The notes under the pieces were generated by a model that was given only the letters and a program-made list of their open reading frames with translations, was not told the origin of the DNA and searched no databases. A program made the position numbers and the translations under genes. A stretch of DNA of 64,000 nt from Costus lasius (Eukaryota; Streptophyta; Magnoliopsida; Zingiberales; Costaceae), in the NCBI GenBank assembly GCA_027563935.2, contig CM050453.2, positions 11,116,001 to 11,180,000 of the forward strand, in the 5' to 3' direction. This document shows positions 1 to 13,200 of this stretch, one piece after another; the stretch's first letter is position 1, and each line of letters begins with the position of its first letter.

Positions 1-1363
1 GCGGGTGCTGGCGATGCGCGGGGCGAGGCTGGTGTTGCCGGCGAGGAGCCTAAAAGCGGCGGGGGAAGCCAAGGCGCGCATCGAGGCTGCGTTCCCCGGA
101 GCCGAGGTCGTCGTGCTGCCCCTAGACCTGAGCTCGCTCTCCTCCGTCCGATGCTTCGTCGCTGGCTTCCTCGCGCTCGATCTCCCCCTAAACCTTCTCA
201 TGTACCCTCGAAAAGCTGCCTCCTTTTCCTTCCACTTGTTTCTTTTTACTGTCGGTACTGACTCCAAGTTGGCAGCAACAACGCCGGGAAGTTCGCCCAC
301 GACTACGCTGTCTCCGAGGACGGCGTCGAGATGACCTTCGCCACCAACTACTTGGGTGCGCTCATCTAAGCCTTATCTGTAACTAGCTTTTTACCTCTGC
401 ACCTGTCATCTGATACATACAAAACGATGCCTTGGTTAACTTCTTCTTCAGGCCACTTTTTGCTCACAAAGCTGCTGCTGGATAAGATGGCGGAGACGGC
501 GAGGGCGACGGGCATCCAAGGCCGCATCGTGAACGTGTCCTCTAGCATCCACGATTGGTTCTCCGGCGACTGCCTCTCTTATCTCGATCTCATGACTCGC
601 AAGAAGATGTGAGACCAATTCTACACCCATGTCGACCCATTTTACCATCCGATCTTAATGTGCATAAACTATTTACACAGACCATTTGATACCACGCAAG
701 CCTATGCTGTCTCCAAGCTCGCAAACGTGCTCCATGTTAAAGAGCTTACCGAGAGGCTCAAGGTGACCTGCCCACTGATTCCATCACAATGACATAATTT
801 ATTTTATTTTTCTTAATAAAACTTACAAATTATTGTTAGGAAATGGATGCAAACGTGACGGCCAACTGCGTCCACCCCGGGGTCGTCCACACCAGGCTCA
901 CCAGGGACCGCGAAGGCTTTACCACAGGCATATATTATTTCTATAGTTAGCACCATTTCGATCTTGATCTTTGTTAAAAAAAAAACATATAATACGTACT
1001 GGCCATTATCAATTGCAGGTCTCGCCTTCTTCCTGGCCTCCAAGCTCGTCAAGACTGTCCCTCAGGTGAGTAAATCAATTCGCGTCACCGTAAGACAGAG
1101 GAGAGAGAGTAAAGCATAGTCCTCTGCAGGCGGCGGCGACGACGTGCTATGTGGCGACGCACCCGCTGCTGGCGGACACGTCGGGGAAGTACTTCGTGGA
1201 TTGCAACGAGGCGTCGCCGTCGAAGACGGCGTGCAGTGCCGACGAGGCCGCGCGGTTGTGGCGTGCGTCGGAGTCCATGGTCGCCGCTCGAGAAAGGCGA
1301 GATGTGACGCATCGTTGGCAAACTATGCACATGTTTGACCTGCAGCAAAGAAAGACGCAGTGA
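1..1363 (+). CDS. Short-chain dehydrogenase/reductase, TIC32/retinol dehydrogenase-like (5' end missing)
   Basis: NAD(P)H-dependent oxidoreductase of the classical SDR superfamily, closest by memory to plant TIC32-like proteins; the substrate cannot be told. Exons placed at 1-201, 276-355, 452-608, 681-762, 840-927, 1019-1065 and 1130-1363 (TGA). The joined frame is open and shows NNAG (first two exons), the NYLGHF segment, the NVSSS catalytic-serine strand and the catalytic YAVSK motif (Tyr and Lys) in exon 4. The N-terminal TGxxxGIG nucleotide-binding motif lies upstream of the window. All introns are GT-AG except the fifth (928-1018), which begins GC and ends AG. The C-terminus ends LQQRKTQ and looks divergent. 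Family assignment is firm; chloroplast TIC32 versus a general retinol dehydrogenase-like enzyme is open. Confidence 0.88.
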
Positions 1364-1943
1364 ACAAAACAGCATATAGTACACATGTTAAGTATGCATG
1401 TGATGAGATGATATGTCGATCCGACATCTGAATGGCAGAGCAGTGGATATATCGAGGAGGGTTTACAGGGTCTAGATCTCAATTTGATATTATTAGAAAA
1501 TGTAAGTTGTTTGCATCCTGATGCTGCAACTGACAACTGTTACTTAATTATACTATTACATCCATGGTGTAAAAATATACAATTCAACCAACACAAACTG
1601 TGGGAAAGTCAGAATTCAGTACGGGTTGAAACACTGCAGGAACAGATTTAGCTTAAACGAAGAGTGGTGGAAGGTTCTCTATCTGTGATGCCCACACTCA
1701 GTATCTGCATTATATGAATTTTTACTTTCTTCGCTATCGTAATTGAAATAAAAAGAAGTGTACGCGTTCTTCATAATTGATTAATCCATCCTAAAATTAA
1801 GATCAAAACTACATTAAATAGCAGAACCAAAGCCATCTCTGTAAAACCTTCAACCTCTTATATACAAGCTGGAATCAGAATAAGACAAATGATATCTCAC
1901 TAGAAAGAAAGTCAGTGTTTCACTCAGAAGCTTTTATAGTTAC
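1364..1943. other. Non-coding interval
   Basis: 3' flank of the dehydrogenase gene and downstream end of the SR-factor relic. AT-rich, no credible coding exon seen on either strand. Confidence 0.5.
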
Positions 1944-4900
1944 CTCAAGGGTTTCCAATTAGAAAATCCAGAATTCCTTCTGATAGGGACACCTCGTAAT
2001 ATCTCCATATGGTTCCAAATGCCTCTTGATGTACTGGTTTTTTGTACAATTAGGATCAAAATTGATAACAGGCAATGTTTTGGTGGGCCTCGCCATCTAC
2101 CAAGAATCATCACCTCCATTGGCCCACCATCCACCTGCTAAAAGAATACTCATATCTCTAACATCGAGAGCATGATACATTTCAGGTGAAATTTCACTAA
2201 CGAATCAAGTAGTTAAATAGTTAATCTGTAGAAAAGGCAATAAGCCAAAGTTAACCTTGAACATTAAACACAGCCTGCGCTTGGTAACCCCAAAAGCCAA
2301 AGGTGTCCCATCTTGCCCTCTTATGGTATCTTTTGTGTCATACACATCCTAAAATAAACAAAAACAATTCCTACACGATGCGAGGAAAAAAAATTATAGC
2401 AAGATTAATAAACTGAATTCCAGATAAATTCCATTTACAAAACATCAAAATGAAAAGGTACTTTGTAAAGGAAAAAGAGAAATACTACGCCTGCAATTAT
2501 CTACAGATTGTGAAAATGGAGCTCTTTTATAATGGTAACTGAAACAAGTTATCTTATAAGTTAAGTCCCGGTTTAGAAGAGATTGCTGAACATGCTACAC
2601 TACAAGCAGAGCATTCAGAATGATGGCAAGCATTACATGTCTGCAACAATCATAGTTGGCAAATGCAACTTGTAAGTGTTCCGTAACAGTGAAGTTGATT
2701 TCTCAAAGGAAATGAAGAATGCTGATAGTGAATGTCAGGAGTGCAAGACTCTCAACTCTTGCAGGAAGGATTCCATCATGGGGGGGTTTCATTAAGGTAG
2801 GTGGATATAGTAAGAGCTCAACTTCCTCAGTAATACTTGTGTTTCATAGAGAATTTCTAAATATGAATATTCTTGAACATAATTGTAAGCCTAGTCTTGT
2901 GAAAACCATTCACACCATAATAAAGAAACCTTTGAGAACAACCTAAGTTATAATGGATTGCATTCAAGGATTAAGGTCTCTGTCTATACTTACCGGTCCT
3001 ATCTTAAACTGGTACGGGCACACTAATACTAAATGGTACTATTACCAAACGTACTAACATCACATTCTGATTGCACTGAAAAGAAAAAAGCGCTTTCTTG
3101 TTATTTGGTTACTTCATCATACAAAAAATTAACTACAGGATCGAAAAGGATTTCTTATAACTTTTGCCAAACATGGTTTTTCATATTAACTTATAGAGAT
3201 GATGAATAAGGTGCAAATGCATTCCTACAGAAACAAGTAAATGATGTCCATGCCTTACCATTCAAAATTGCCAAAAAAAGCAAGGAGAACTTCATCTGCC
3301 AGTTATTTGTGAATGATGTTATGCATGTAACATCTATTACCTCACATGCTTGGTATCAAAATGGTGTCTTCTTCAGAAACAACAACAAACTAAGTAAAAA
3401 ATTTGGGTAGAGCAAAAAGATCAAGAAAAAGCCAATACTTAGTTTGGATAGCTTGAGCATCAAAATTCTCAAACTAATTAAACACTCCTAATGGGTGGAA
3501 AAGGAACACAACCAAAATCATGTCCATATGGAAAATGGGAAAACAATTCAACATTTTTTTGAGGAATCAAAGACTTTTGCATCCAAAACAACAAACAGTG
3601 CAGCCAAAATCTTTTCTAGCAAGTTTGAGGCAATCAATTGTGGCATAAGCTAAAGCAATGTTTTCAAGATCGCAATCCTACCTAAGAACGGTAGAGGCTC
3701 GTAAGTTCGGATAGTAAGATCCTACAATTATAATATAATAATAATATTTTATAAGTTATGTGTATATATTAGTATAAAATGTAAAGATTAACTAAATACC
3801 AATTCTAAAATAAAGTGCTAAAGTACTAGGAGTGCAGTTAGTTACCTATGGCAGCCAGCCACTGCTGCAGCTTTATAAATTTGACATAATATGGGGATCT
3901 AGGAGTAGCTTGTTAACTATTAGTATTAAAGCAAGCGAATAATAAATAGTTAATTCCCCCAAGTTTGTGAAAATGCTGTTTTTTGTTTGCCAAAAATATG
4001 AAAAGGAAACTATCACCAAAATATAATGTCTTGGATGAGGTGCTTTGATATTCAAGAAATGTTTCGTTAAATTACCAAATGACAGTGCAAATAAATTTTG
4101 AGATGGGTAAATTTTATTTTTTTGCTAAGCTACATGAGTGGATTTGTGTGCATCACCATAAGAAAGGACCGTCTCCACACCTGGATACTGTTACTTCACT
4201 TCATAATTAAAATGATATTGGCATCGAAATTGAAAGCAGATATTATTCAACACATTTGGATTGGAATCAGAATTATTAGACCATTTTGAGCAATTGTTCA
4301 TCGATCACTAATTATTAAAGCTTTGTTGAATATTAAAATAATTTAATCTGATAATATAACTTTTATGATAAAATAAATAAATTTAGTTAGAAAAATGTTG
4401 CAATACTTATATCAATACATATTATTAATTATAAACATATGGTAATTTAAATGTTGATATTAGACACCTTTTTATTATCAAACTTATGTAGAATGCACAT
4501 ATTAATAATCATTTTTAAATGTTGATATTATTACCAATCACTATTTGATAATATAATATGTTGACTTTGTTAAACTTATTCGCATATAATATATTCATAA
4601 TTTTGTATAATCTGTCTTAATTCATTCTAATTTCAAAATATTTTAAATAAATTTGACATCTGCAGCTTATTTATATTATGATTTCCATCCTCAAGAGTAG
4701 ACACTAAGATGACCAAATTTCAATTCCAAGTTTCTGAGTGCAGTGAACCAACTTCTTATCCTATACATTGTACTTCTAACTAGTTTCAGCGGCTTTCTAC
4801 TCTGTTTTGCAGCAGGTTTCCTCTTGTTATCAAACTATCCAGCAGCGACAGGCCGCATTGCTAATATGTAAAGAAAAAGAACAGAAAATACCTCCTTTTT

Positions 4901-5017
4901 GTCTAGAAAGCAACACCAAAGCCCACTCATGTCTATGCGTGCCATCCTTGCGCATTTGTGGAAAAGTCGATCCAGTTTCTACCGGCAAATATCATAAAGG
5001 AAGAATGCGGGCCTCAT
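1944..5017 (-). pseudogene. Relic of a plant RS-subfamily (RS31-like) SR splicing factor, with introns
   Basis: Three recognisable exons remain. Exon 1 (about 5017 down to 4920) starts MRP as RS31 proteins do, then has an in-frame TAG at codon 13, then LDRLFHKCARMARIDMSG, matching the first RRM (family pattern LERLF-KYGR-RVDMKSG). Exon 2 (2348-2256) reads DTIRGQDGTP-FG-KRRL, the end of RRM1. Exon 3 (2134-1944) holds RPTKTLPVINFDP and RHLEPYGDI, the diagnostic start of RRM2, followed by a frameshift that leaves IRRN in another frame. Consensus splice sites remain (TTTTAG/, /GTTAAC, AGCAG/, /GTAACT), so this is an unprocessed copy, not a retrocopy. The RS-rich tail was not found. An active copy would act in nuclear pre-mRNA splicing; this one cannot make the full protein. 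Confidence 0.8.
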
Positions 5018-5477
5018 CGCTCCCAGATCGAGCCGAAGAAAGCAAATCCGCAGACAAACAAAGACTCTCCAAAAGGGAACCCACAATTACAAAGATCAAA
5101 TAGCGAATCCGTAACAAAAGATGGCTGATTACAAAACCCTAAACCTACCAAAAGCCAGGAAGAAAGTATTAGCACCTTCGTTAACGCGAGCCCCTATTCA
5201 AGATTCGGCGGTGATCAGTTTCAAATCGAGATTACATTATTTAAACCCTGGTACATTTACAGAAACAACCCTCTCGTTTAATATCTATATCCATATTACA
5301 TAATTTTAGTCAATATAATTTTTCAATAATTGATTATTAGTCAATATTTTTTATTCAAAATTTAACCCCAAAAAAACTACACCTTCAGCAACTGGTAATT
5401 CATTCATAAGAAGATTCAATTGGTCCGCAGAAAAATCACTGGCGACATTGAGAATTGAAATCAAGTAGTCGTTTAAT
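5018..5477. other. Non-coding interval
   Basis: Former 5' flank/leader of the SR relic and 3' flank of the phytocyanin gene. No gene seen. Confidence 0.45.
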
Positions 5478-6112
5478 TCAAGCAAGGATTGCGGCGGCGA
5501 CACCCATGAGCAAGACGGCGGCGGCGATAGTTCCCACGGCTGCCTGTGGCGCTGCGCGGCTGCTGGATCCTGGAGCGGGCGTGGGCCCGAAGACGATCGG
5601 GTATGACTGGGACTCCCCCGGTGCGGGAGCGACGTCGACGTCGGCGGGGGGCGGCATGTAGGTGCCATCGGCGGAGGGGACTGCGACGGCCAGCTTTTGG
5701 TTCTTCTCGCAGCGGCCGGCGGTGCCGCTGGTGAAGTAGTAGTAGCCGGGAGCGGTGAGGTTGAAGAGGGAGTTGCCGTCGCCCAGCGTCAGCAGCGGCT
5801 CCGCCACGCGGCAGCTGGTGAAGGCCCGCGCCGTTACCTGGACCACCGAGTCCTGGCTCGGCGGGTACAAGAACACTGCACGGCACATATATAAGCAACA
5901 TTTCACGTAAGTCTGTTAGCAAATAAGGGACGCTCACGGAGGGAGTCGCCGAGGTGGAACCGGTGGTTCTGTGACCAGGAGGAGTAGAGGAGGGGGTCGG
6001 AGGGAGGAGGCGGGCCCCAGCAGTCGAGGTCACCGACTCTGTACTGTTCGCCGCGGCAGCTGCCGATGAGTGATTGGAGGAGGACAAGCAGCAACGCCCA
6101 CGCCGGTAACAT
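5478..6112 (-). CDS. Early nodulin-like protein (phytocyanin domain, probably GPI-anchored)
   Basis: Two exons, 6112-5938 and 5875-5478 (TGA), joined by a 62-bp GT-AG intron, encode 190 residues. Residues 1-21 are a signal peptide (hydrophobic WALLLVLLQSLIG). The phytocyanin domain runs from about E22 to V122: YRVGD, the strand NHRFHLGDSLLF across the splice, and YYYFTSGTAGRCEKNQK. C80 and C114 sit where the family has its disulfide. The copper-ligand Cys and His of blue-copper phytocyanins are replaced (T107/S108 and R113), as in ENODL proteins, which are thought not to bind copper. A Pro/Ala-rich arabinogalactan-like linker and a hydrophobic C-terminal tail (AVLLMGVAAAILA) predict GPI anchoring at the plasma membrane. 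Longer overlapping frames upstream are out of phase with the conserved domain and were not used. Confidence 0.9.
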
Positions 6113-6357
6113 ATCTGTCGATTAGGGACGGGAGTGGGGGAAAGGACAGGCGAACGTTGGAGGACGGGCGAAGAAAAAGGTGGCGGCGGAGTTCGCTGGT
6201 TGTGAAAGGAAATTAAATAAGAAAAGGAAAGCAAAGCCGGTGGAATTTGAACTTGGCTTGAGGGAGGCGTGACCGTGAGCCGTCGCCGCTGCTTTTGAGG
6301 CGCGGCACGTTGGACGAACGCAGTGTCCCACAACAGGTGTCGAAAATCGACTGGCGC

Positions 6358-6361
<4 letters not shown>

Positions 6362-6389
<28 letters not shown>
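6362..6389. repeat. (TA)n microsatellite
   Basis: About 14 uninterrupted TA units just upstream of the phytocyanin gene's 5' region. Confidence 0.95.
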
Positions 6390-6395
<6 letters not shown>

Positions 6396-7291
6396 CTAAC
6401 TTTTTAAAGATATATACTAAATATTATAAAAAAAATTATTTAGTACGGGCTCCGGTCAATTGATTTTGCATATTTCACCAATGATAATTGATACCCACAA
6501 TATTATATATACATATAAAGTTATTAATAATCTAAATAAAGAAAATATAAATGCGCAATCTAATTTGTAAAAAGGGCTCTATAAGAGAAATTATATTTTA
6601 AATATAATCACTAATGCCCTAAAACATGATGTCCTACTTCTTGGCATACTTGATTCATGCTTACATGAATCAGCCCCTAGAATTGCAGAAATTTGATACA
6701 ACATCAAGATTGTTAAAACAGGTAGTTTAATTAGGAATGCACAGTAGTATGGCTTACCTCTTGATATTCTCCATCAAATCTCTGATTCTTGGAGACTGAG
6801 TTTAATAATCATCCAATTAGGCACTTTATAACTCAAATCATCCAACTAAAAAAATTTAAAAATAAGGAAAAATATATATATTTTTATTTTTAATCAAAAA
6901 ACCCAAGTCATAAAACCCCATATCCCTAGGATTTATATCCTTGTGGATCCTTGCAAATTAATTCTGTTACGGATTAGAGATTGAGCGAGTAAAAATCAAC
7001 CTCGAGGTTTGTATCCTCGCAATGGTAATTAAAACAGGAATAAGCATTCATAGCAACCCGAAAGGTTTAATTTAGTAATACAGGATGACGCATTCATCAA
7101 AAACAGAATCGAACGGTTTATTGATGAATAATGCATCTACACAATGTTTTTAAATTATATAAATCTTTAAAACCATGTCAACCATCCAATTTTCACTTGC
7201 AATTGTAGCTGAAACTAAGATAATTCCCCCAATTTAACACCATGTGACTACACAACTAGAAGAAACATGTTCCAAACAGTAGCGCGCACTA
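6390..7291. other. AT-rich intergenic interval
   Basis: Between the phytocyanin gene and the 3' end of RPN13. No coding exon recognised; includes the 3' flank of RPN13. Confidence 0.5.
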
Positions 7292-10200
7292 TCAGCTCTC
7301 GTCCATGGCATCGCCGCCGCATATTTGTGACTGCGAATCCTTGACCTCCTCTTGGCCAGCAGCCTCTGACGATTTTGCCACCGTGTCTTCAAGATCCTCA
7401 AGGAAGGAAAGAACTGTGAATTTGTCTGCACAGGTAAGGTATTAGCTTAGCTCTTCATGTTTAAGTCGTATAAACCACTAAACGCTTGCAGTGTTTTCTT
7501 CATATTATCAATGGCCGATGCTAAACAATGCATTACTGCGGGCAAAAGTATAGATAAAACCAAGAGAAGAACATCAAAAACGATTTTGCCAAAAACCTCA
7601 AGCAACATCTTGAACATTTTGCAGAGTAAGATGACTTGAAGCTGGCTGTTAAAAACATCGAGCAGCCTAATCATTAAGCAAAAGTACGTCTCCCTTAATG
7701 AAGATTCTTACATTTGCTTGGATTGATGCCAAATTGAGATAAATCTATCTGCCCAGTTCGGAGCACCTGTTACAATTCAAAAATGAGATATCGAGACGCC
7801 ATGGCAAGGGTCTAGCTTTTCCAATGGAGAGAATCTCTTACGTGAGTAAATGTGTCTACTTGTTGTCGGAATTGTGGACTCTGCAACAGGTCCAAGAGAT
7901 CTGCAGGTGTCCGCGAACCCTGAAATTGAATTAAATTAACAAAATGCAAACACCAAGAAATCACATCATCTTCAACATATTCGAACTATCAGCAGATACC
8001 TCAGGCAAGTATTGCGCCAACTGTTGGTCAAGTGTCAATGTCTCAATTAAAGGCAAGACTAGATCAGGCTTTAAAATATCTCCTAGTCCCAAACCTGAAA
8101 CTCATAATTAGAAGATTTCCAGAAAATTAGAATGTACAAGAAGCATCAGATCTTGTTTGAATATTACCTGCATCAGGATCTTCAATAGCGTCTAGAAGAC
8201 AAACAATTGAGATTAAGTTGCAAACAATAGGTGAAGGGGCTGAAAGGTATAATGGCCTTCAGAAAAAAGGCTAGAGGTAAACTATTGCATAATACCTGCT
8301 GGTTGAATGCTCCTTAGAATCCGCTGCAGGTCTGCCATCTGCACAGGTCTAGCAGAAGAGGTAACTTCCCCGCCTAACTCACCGGGCATATTTTGATCAA
8401 CCAGGTTTCCAGCTCTAAAAATACGAGACAAAAGAAAAAAAATCAATGCTCAAATCACTTCTAAACTAATAAAGCGGGAGAATATAAATTATTGAATGAT
8501 TAGAATGAGTGGAGAGATCAGCACATGAACAGGATCTATTAAAATTCCGATGTGGCACTCCTAATAAAATGCCATAGATCTGTCTTCACCAACTTGTGCG
8601 CATGAGTTCAGTACGATATGGACCAACTTGAGTAACTCTCGCATCTACTTCACAATTTGTCAGTCTAGCATAAAAAGATTTCTACTTCATTCTCTTCCTT
8701 TTAACATAACTTTTAATACATCATGACAACTCAAGAAATGGCCACGTTCCCTTGTAACTTCCAGGAGGTTCAATGAATAATAATCACCTTTAATCCACTT
8801 GCTTGGCAGACTAGGCATTCAAATCTGTTACTAGAAACCATCATGAATAACGGTTCAAGTTCCATAAATTGCTACAGAGACGTCTTAAGACCAGATAAAG
8901 CAGGGAAGTTTGCACCCTCGTAATGGGTCTTTTTTCCAATTCATTGCCACATTACTAAGATACAAGGATAGATCACTATTAATTCTATTGACATTATGTC
9001 CCCTGTTTCATCTGTAAATGCAATGACTTCAGCAAGAACCCCCTTTCATTTCTGTGCAAAACTCAACTGAATCAAAGAAATTAATTACATAGTACAGTCT
9101 TGCAAAGCCTGAAATATGAATCATTTCCTGACACATGAACCGACTTCAATATCCTAACATTATATATGTGACCACTTCTGATCAGTGTTGGCTATATCTA
9201 TCGGCTGCCATATATTCAGGACAAGCAAAACAAGACCAACGTTTACTAGTTTCTCAAGTCCTAAAGAAAATTAGTTAAGGAATTGATTAAGATATAAAAG
9301 CTCAGTACTGATACCCACATTATCTTCCGTCAGATTGGCATGTACCACTTTCACACCAGTTAAAGTTTCTAATATTTTATGTAGATCAATAGTTATTTTG
9401 TAGCTATTATGCATCAGGGATAGTAATACATAGTAGTCTGGGTATCATTAAGTTGTTAGACCAGCACATAGAGAATACTGCGCGACATGGAATTGTAGTT
9501 TAAATCCTAGACTGAGCTACTTAAGGAATTTCAAAAATACAATAGCAGTGAGATCAGCAAGTTGGATAAAGAAAAGGATAAAAGAGTTCATATGGTTGCA
9601 AAAGCCAACTAAAGCATCGCCAAGTGATTGAAACCATCAGGACACATTATGGGGAAGGTTCTACTACACAACATGGCATCTGATAATAAGAAATGATTAA
9701 GAGGATCTATCCTATTGATATAGATTTGAAAAAGGAGTCTTCAGAAAACCAAAAAGATACCAAATTTTCAGGACTATGAGGAAGGTTCTATAATATTGCA
9801 GGGCATTTGTGAGCCTGAATCGATTAAGAGAATCTATCTTATTATGAAGACAATCACTTGCAAAAGGGATCTCCGGAAAGAGCAAAAAGATACAAAAGAA
9901 TGTCAATTCTTTAGAAGCAACACTTGTGACTGAACAATTAAAGAATCCATGTCAAGTGGCATGATAAAGATGAGACCAATTAGGAAAATTCTATCTTGGC
10001 TAGCAAATCATAATTTGTAATGATTCCTCCAAAAAGAACAATTAGTAAAACTATGGCTTCCTTCAGTGCCAATATAAAGATGTTTAATAAAATGTATAGC
10101 TTTAAAACATGGAAAACAAAATCTACGTGAACCTTCTCTGGGGTGTATATTTGAATATTTTCAGGGAAAATGCTAGGAAAACATTTGCAGAAACTCATAC

Positions 10201-13200
10201 TTCATAAGGTTTCACTTTTTTTTTTCAAAAAGAAAAGAATAAATAAGAAATAAAGAAACTGGAGGCCTTTAGCTGAATGCACGTATAAATGCTAGGAACG
10301 AGTGATTTTTACTGCTAGCGTTGACACATAACCAGTTCATCCTAATTTCCTAAATACCTTTTCAATGTCTGATTTTACAAATTGGCGCACCAAGAAAGAT
10401 AGTAACTGTTTCGTGTTATTAATTGACTTTGCAACCCACTGTCCTTTGAAAAAAAAAACCCACTGTCCTTCTGAAAAAGTCATTCACATAAATGGTTTTG
10501 GATTGACAATTCACATTAATTGACACCAGGGAACACAAAATCACAAAGAAGAAAATTCTCTTTCTCTCAACAAATAAAAGAGTAAAAAAGTTTTTTTTCA
10601 CAGAATGCATGTAAAGTGTCGATTGCATTACTGTATATCAGATAGCAGTATCTTTTTGTGTGTTAACATGTGCACACCTGGATGAAAAATCATCCTCAGC
10701 TGTATTATCAGAAGTGTCTGACATTTGTGGTGGAACTGAAGCCTCCGCCTCATCTTCGGCCATCATGTCTAGACAAACAAAAAAAGGAATCATACCTAAA
10801 AATACAATCATGAGAAAGACTAACATATTTTTTATGCACCTAAAGGTCGATTAATGCAGCAATTAACAGAGTTGCATAACTGTGTGTCCTCTTCCGCTCT
10901 TGCCTCCTAAGATCCATATGAATATATTAATTGAAAAAAAAAAAATCCAAAGATTCAATGTGCATGGTAAAAGTCAAAATTGAGGAGGATTATTCTATAC
11001 AACTCAGCTAACCTGCATCCAGAAGAAGAACTTCCTACTATCGGTGTTAAACTTAAGAATATAAACCCTCCCTGAGGATTGAGCAACCTAAATATGCAAT
11101 TGACAGAAGATTACTCATAAGAATCATAAAAGAGAAATAAAAAAGAAACCAAATGACAATAAAAGGTTGCCTGAATTTATTACCTTCTCAAAAACAGCTT
11201 CATCTGGGAAGATAATTTGATCCTGTTATCTGGTCAAGGAAATATATAAAGGACTACTATGCTTGGCAACCCTTTCATAAAAAATATATATGTATGAACA
11301 ACAAAATAGCTAATGTGCATGAAGCAAAGTAAAACCTAAAAAATTCTGGTCCACCAGGAAAAAGACCTGGGCTGTTACAAAAAGACTATTTTTAGTAGAG
11401 AAATAATCGACACATAATCCGCAGGCTGTTACAGAAATGCTATAAAATTTATAACTAGATAAATAGGTGACAGAAAGAACACAATTGATAAGGTGAATAA
11501 AAATGGAGTTGGAATAATACTATCCATTCGTGGCATCATTTAATGTTATAATGAATCGTAAAACTACTGCTGTGTTTCAGTAGGATACGTCTTCAACTAC
11601 ATTCCGCGTCCGATCAAGCCACTGAAAGTGAACTAGTCCTTCCTCACCCTAAACATTGAATTGCAAAAATATAATTTTATGTTAGAAAAGAAAGATCTAC
11701 CATGACTCCAAATAGTCAATAAACCAAAACGAAGAGGAACAAGTGGTTCCATCACAAGCAATACCCTTCCAATGCGCACAAGCCCTTTCCGTGTATCTGG
11801 TGCCACTCTTGTACCCTCGAGGAGCATTTTACCTGCACGGAATTCCAACATGACCTCCTGTAACAGAGACTGCCATTTATCAATGACGCGTGGAGAAAAG
11901 AAAGCACACCTCAACACATGGGATCACTATAAATTTATTGCAATAATATGTATAAGAGTTGATTAAATTTTGTAAACAGCAAAAATTCTAATTTCTGACT
12001 TCAGAATAACATCTTTAACAATTTAATATAGTCAACAAGAATGAATCTATCATTTATAAGAAGAATTCAGCTACGTTTTTAAATGAATAGTCTGAGAAAA
12101 ATGGTGTATCAATTACACGTGCATAACACTTAAAACTGAAAAAAGGATCTACACTAAGTGTCATGGCAGAATATGCAAATTGCAGAAGAATGCCCAAGCT
12201 AGAATGGAAATTGAAAAACGCCACATAATAAAAACATTATTCAATCACCACCAAATTTATGAAAGATGCACTTCTTACTATATTAACACGGGTTCTGCTT
12301 GCCTTTTCCTCTCTATTTAATGATTCCTCAACATTCACAACTTCCTTCGATCACATTTTCAAAAGGTTTCAATGACTGCAACCGAAACAAGTGAGGGCAA
12401 AAGATTTCCAAATTTATTTCTATACTCAATCAAAATACTACAGTGTATTCTTACCAATATTCAAGACAGGCATCCCTAGCACATAAGGTCTAACATTGAC
12501 TTTCACGAATAGAAAACCTACTAAAGTGCTATCATACAGCAAGCTATCTACTAATGGAAGGAGCAGGTCCAATAAAGTAATCTTAGTTGGGAGTCAGGCA
12601 TTAATTTTTTTTTCAAGCAATGATTAAAAGATCCGTACCATTTGTAGCCTTCTACAGAAATGGTATATACCAAATTACCAATTGTGCATTAGTGGTATTG
12701 CTTGACTTAAGCCCTCTAATGACAATACAATCATTTACTATTCAGTACAAGAAGGCAAGTATCACCATGGCATCCAATATACAGAGGTCCAAGTACTTTG
12801 AGCCATCAAATCAATACATACTACGTATGGCACTTGGTACGGAACAGTACTTTAGACTCTACTTGAGAATGACTTATATGGTAGATCATGCAAATACCAA
12901 AACGAGTAGCACTGCACACAAAGCTGCCACTAAAGCAACTGAGAAAGCATCAAACATTAAACATACATATAGCAAGAGTGATGATAATTCACCACGGCTC
13001 AACCAAAAGTAAATACATACATTTACAGGAAATAAAGCTGGCATTGGAGCTTCTGTAAAATTAGGCCATGTGGACCTCTAACAACAACATTACAACACAC
13101 ATCATTTGAGAGTTCTTGTTGCAGCGTGTCAAAAGCCTATGTAGTTTGAGAAGTATTTCCTACAATGCTATGTTTCTCTATCCTGATTCATTATGTGGGA

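Noticed and set aside
4807..5103. 98-codon plus-strand frame
   Set aside because: It overlaps antisense to the SR-factor relic's first exon and leader, which explain the sequence better.
5473..6333. Long 286-codon minus-strand open frame over the phytocyanin locus
   Set aside because: It is Arg/Pro/His-rich and out of phase with the conserved phytocyanin exons, with no recognisable domain. It is a GC-rich shadow frame.
7447..7674. 75-codon hydrophobic frame
   Set aside because: Lies in the last intron of RPN13; flanking exons splice in phase without it.
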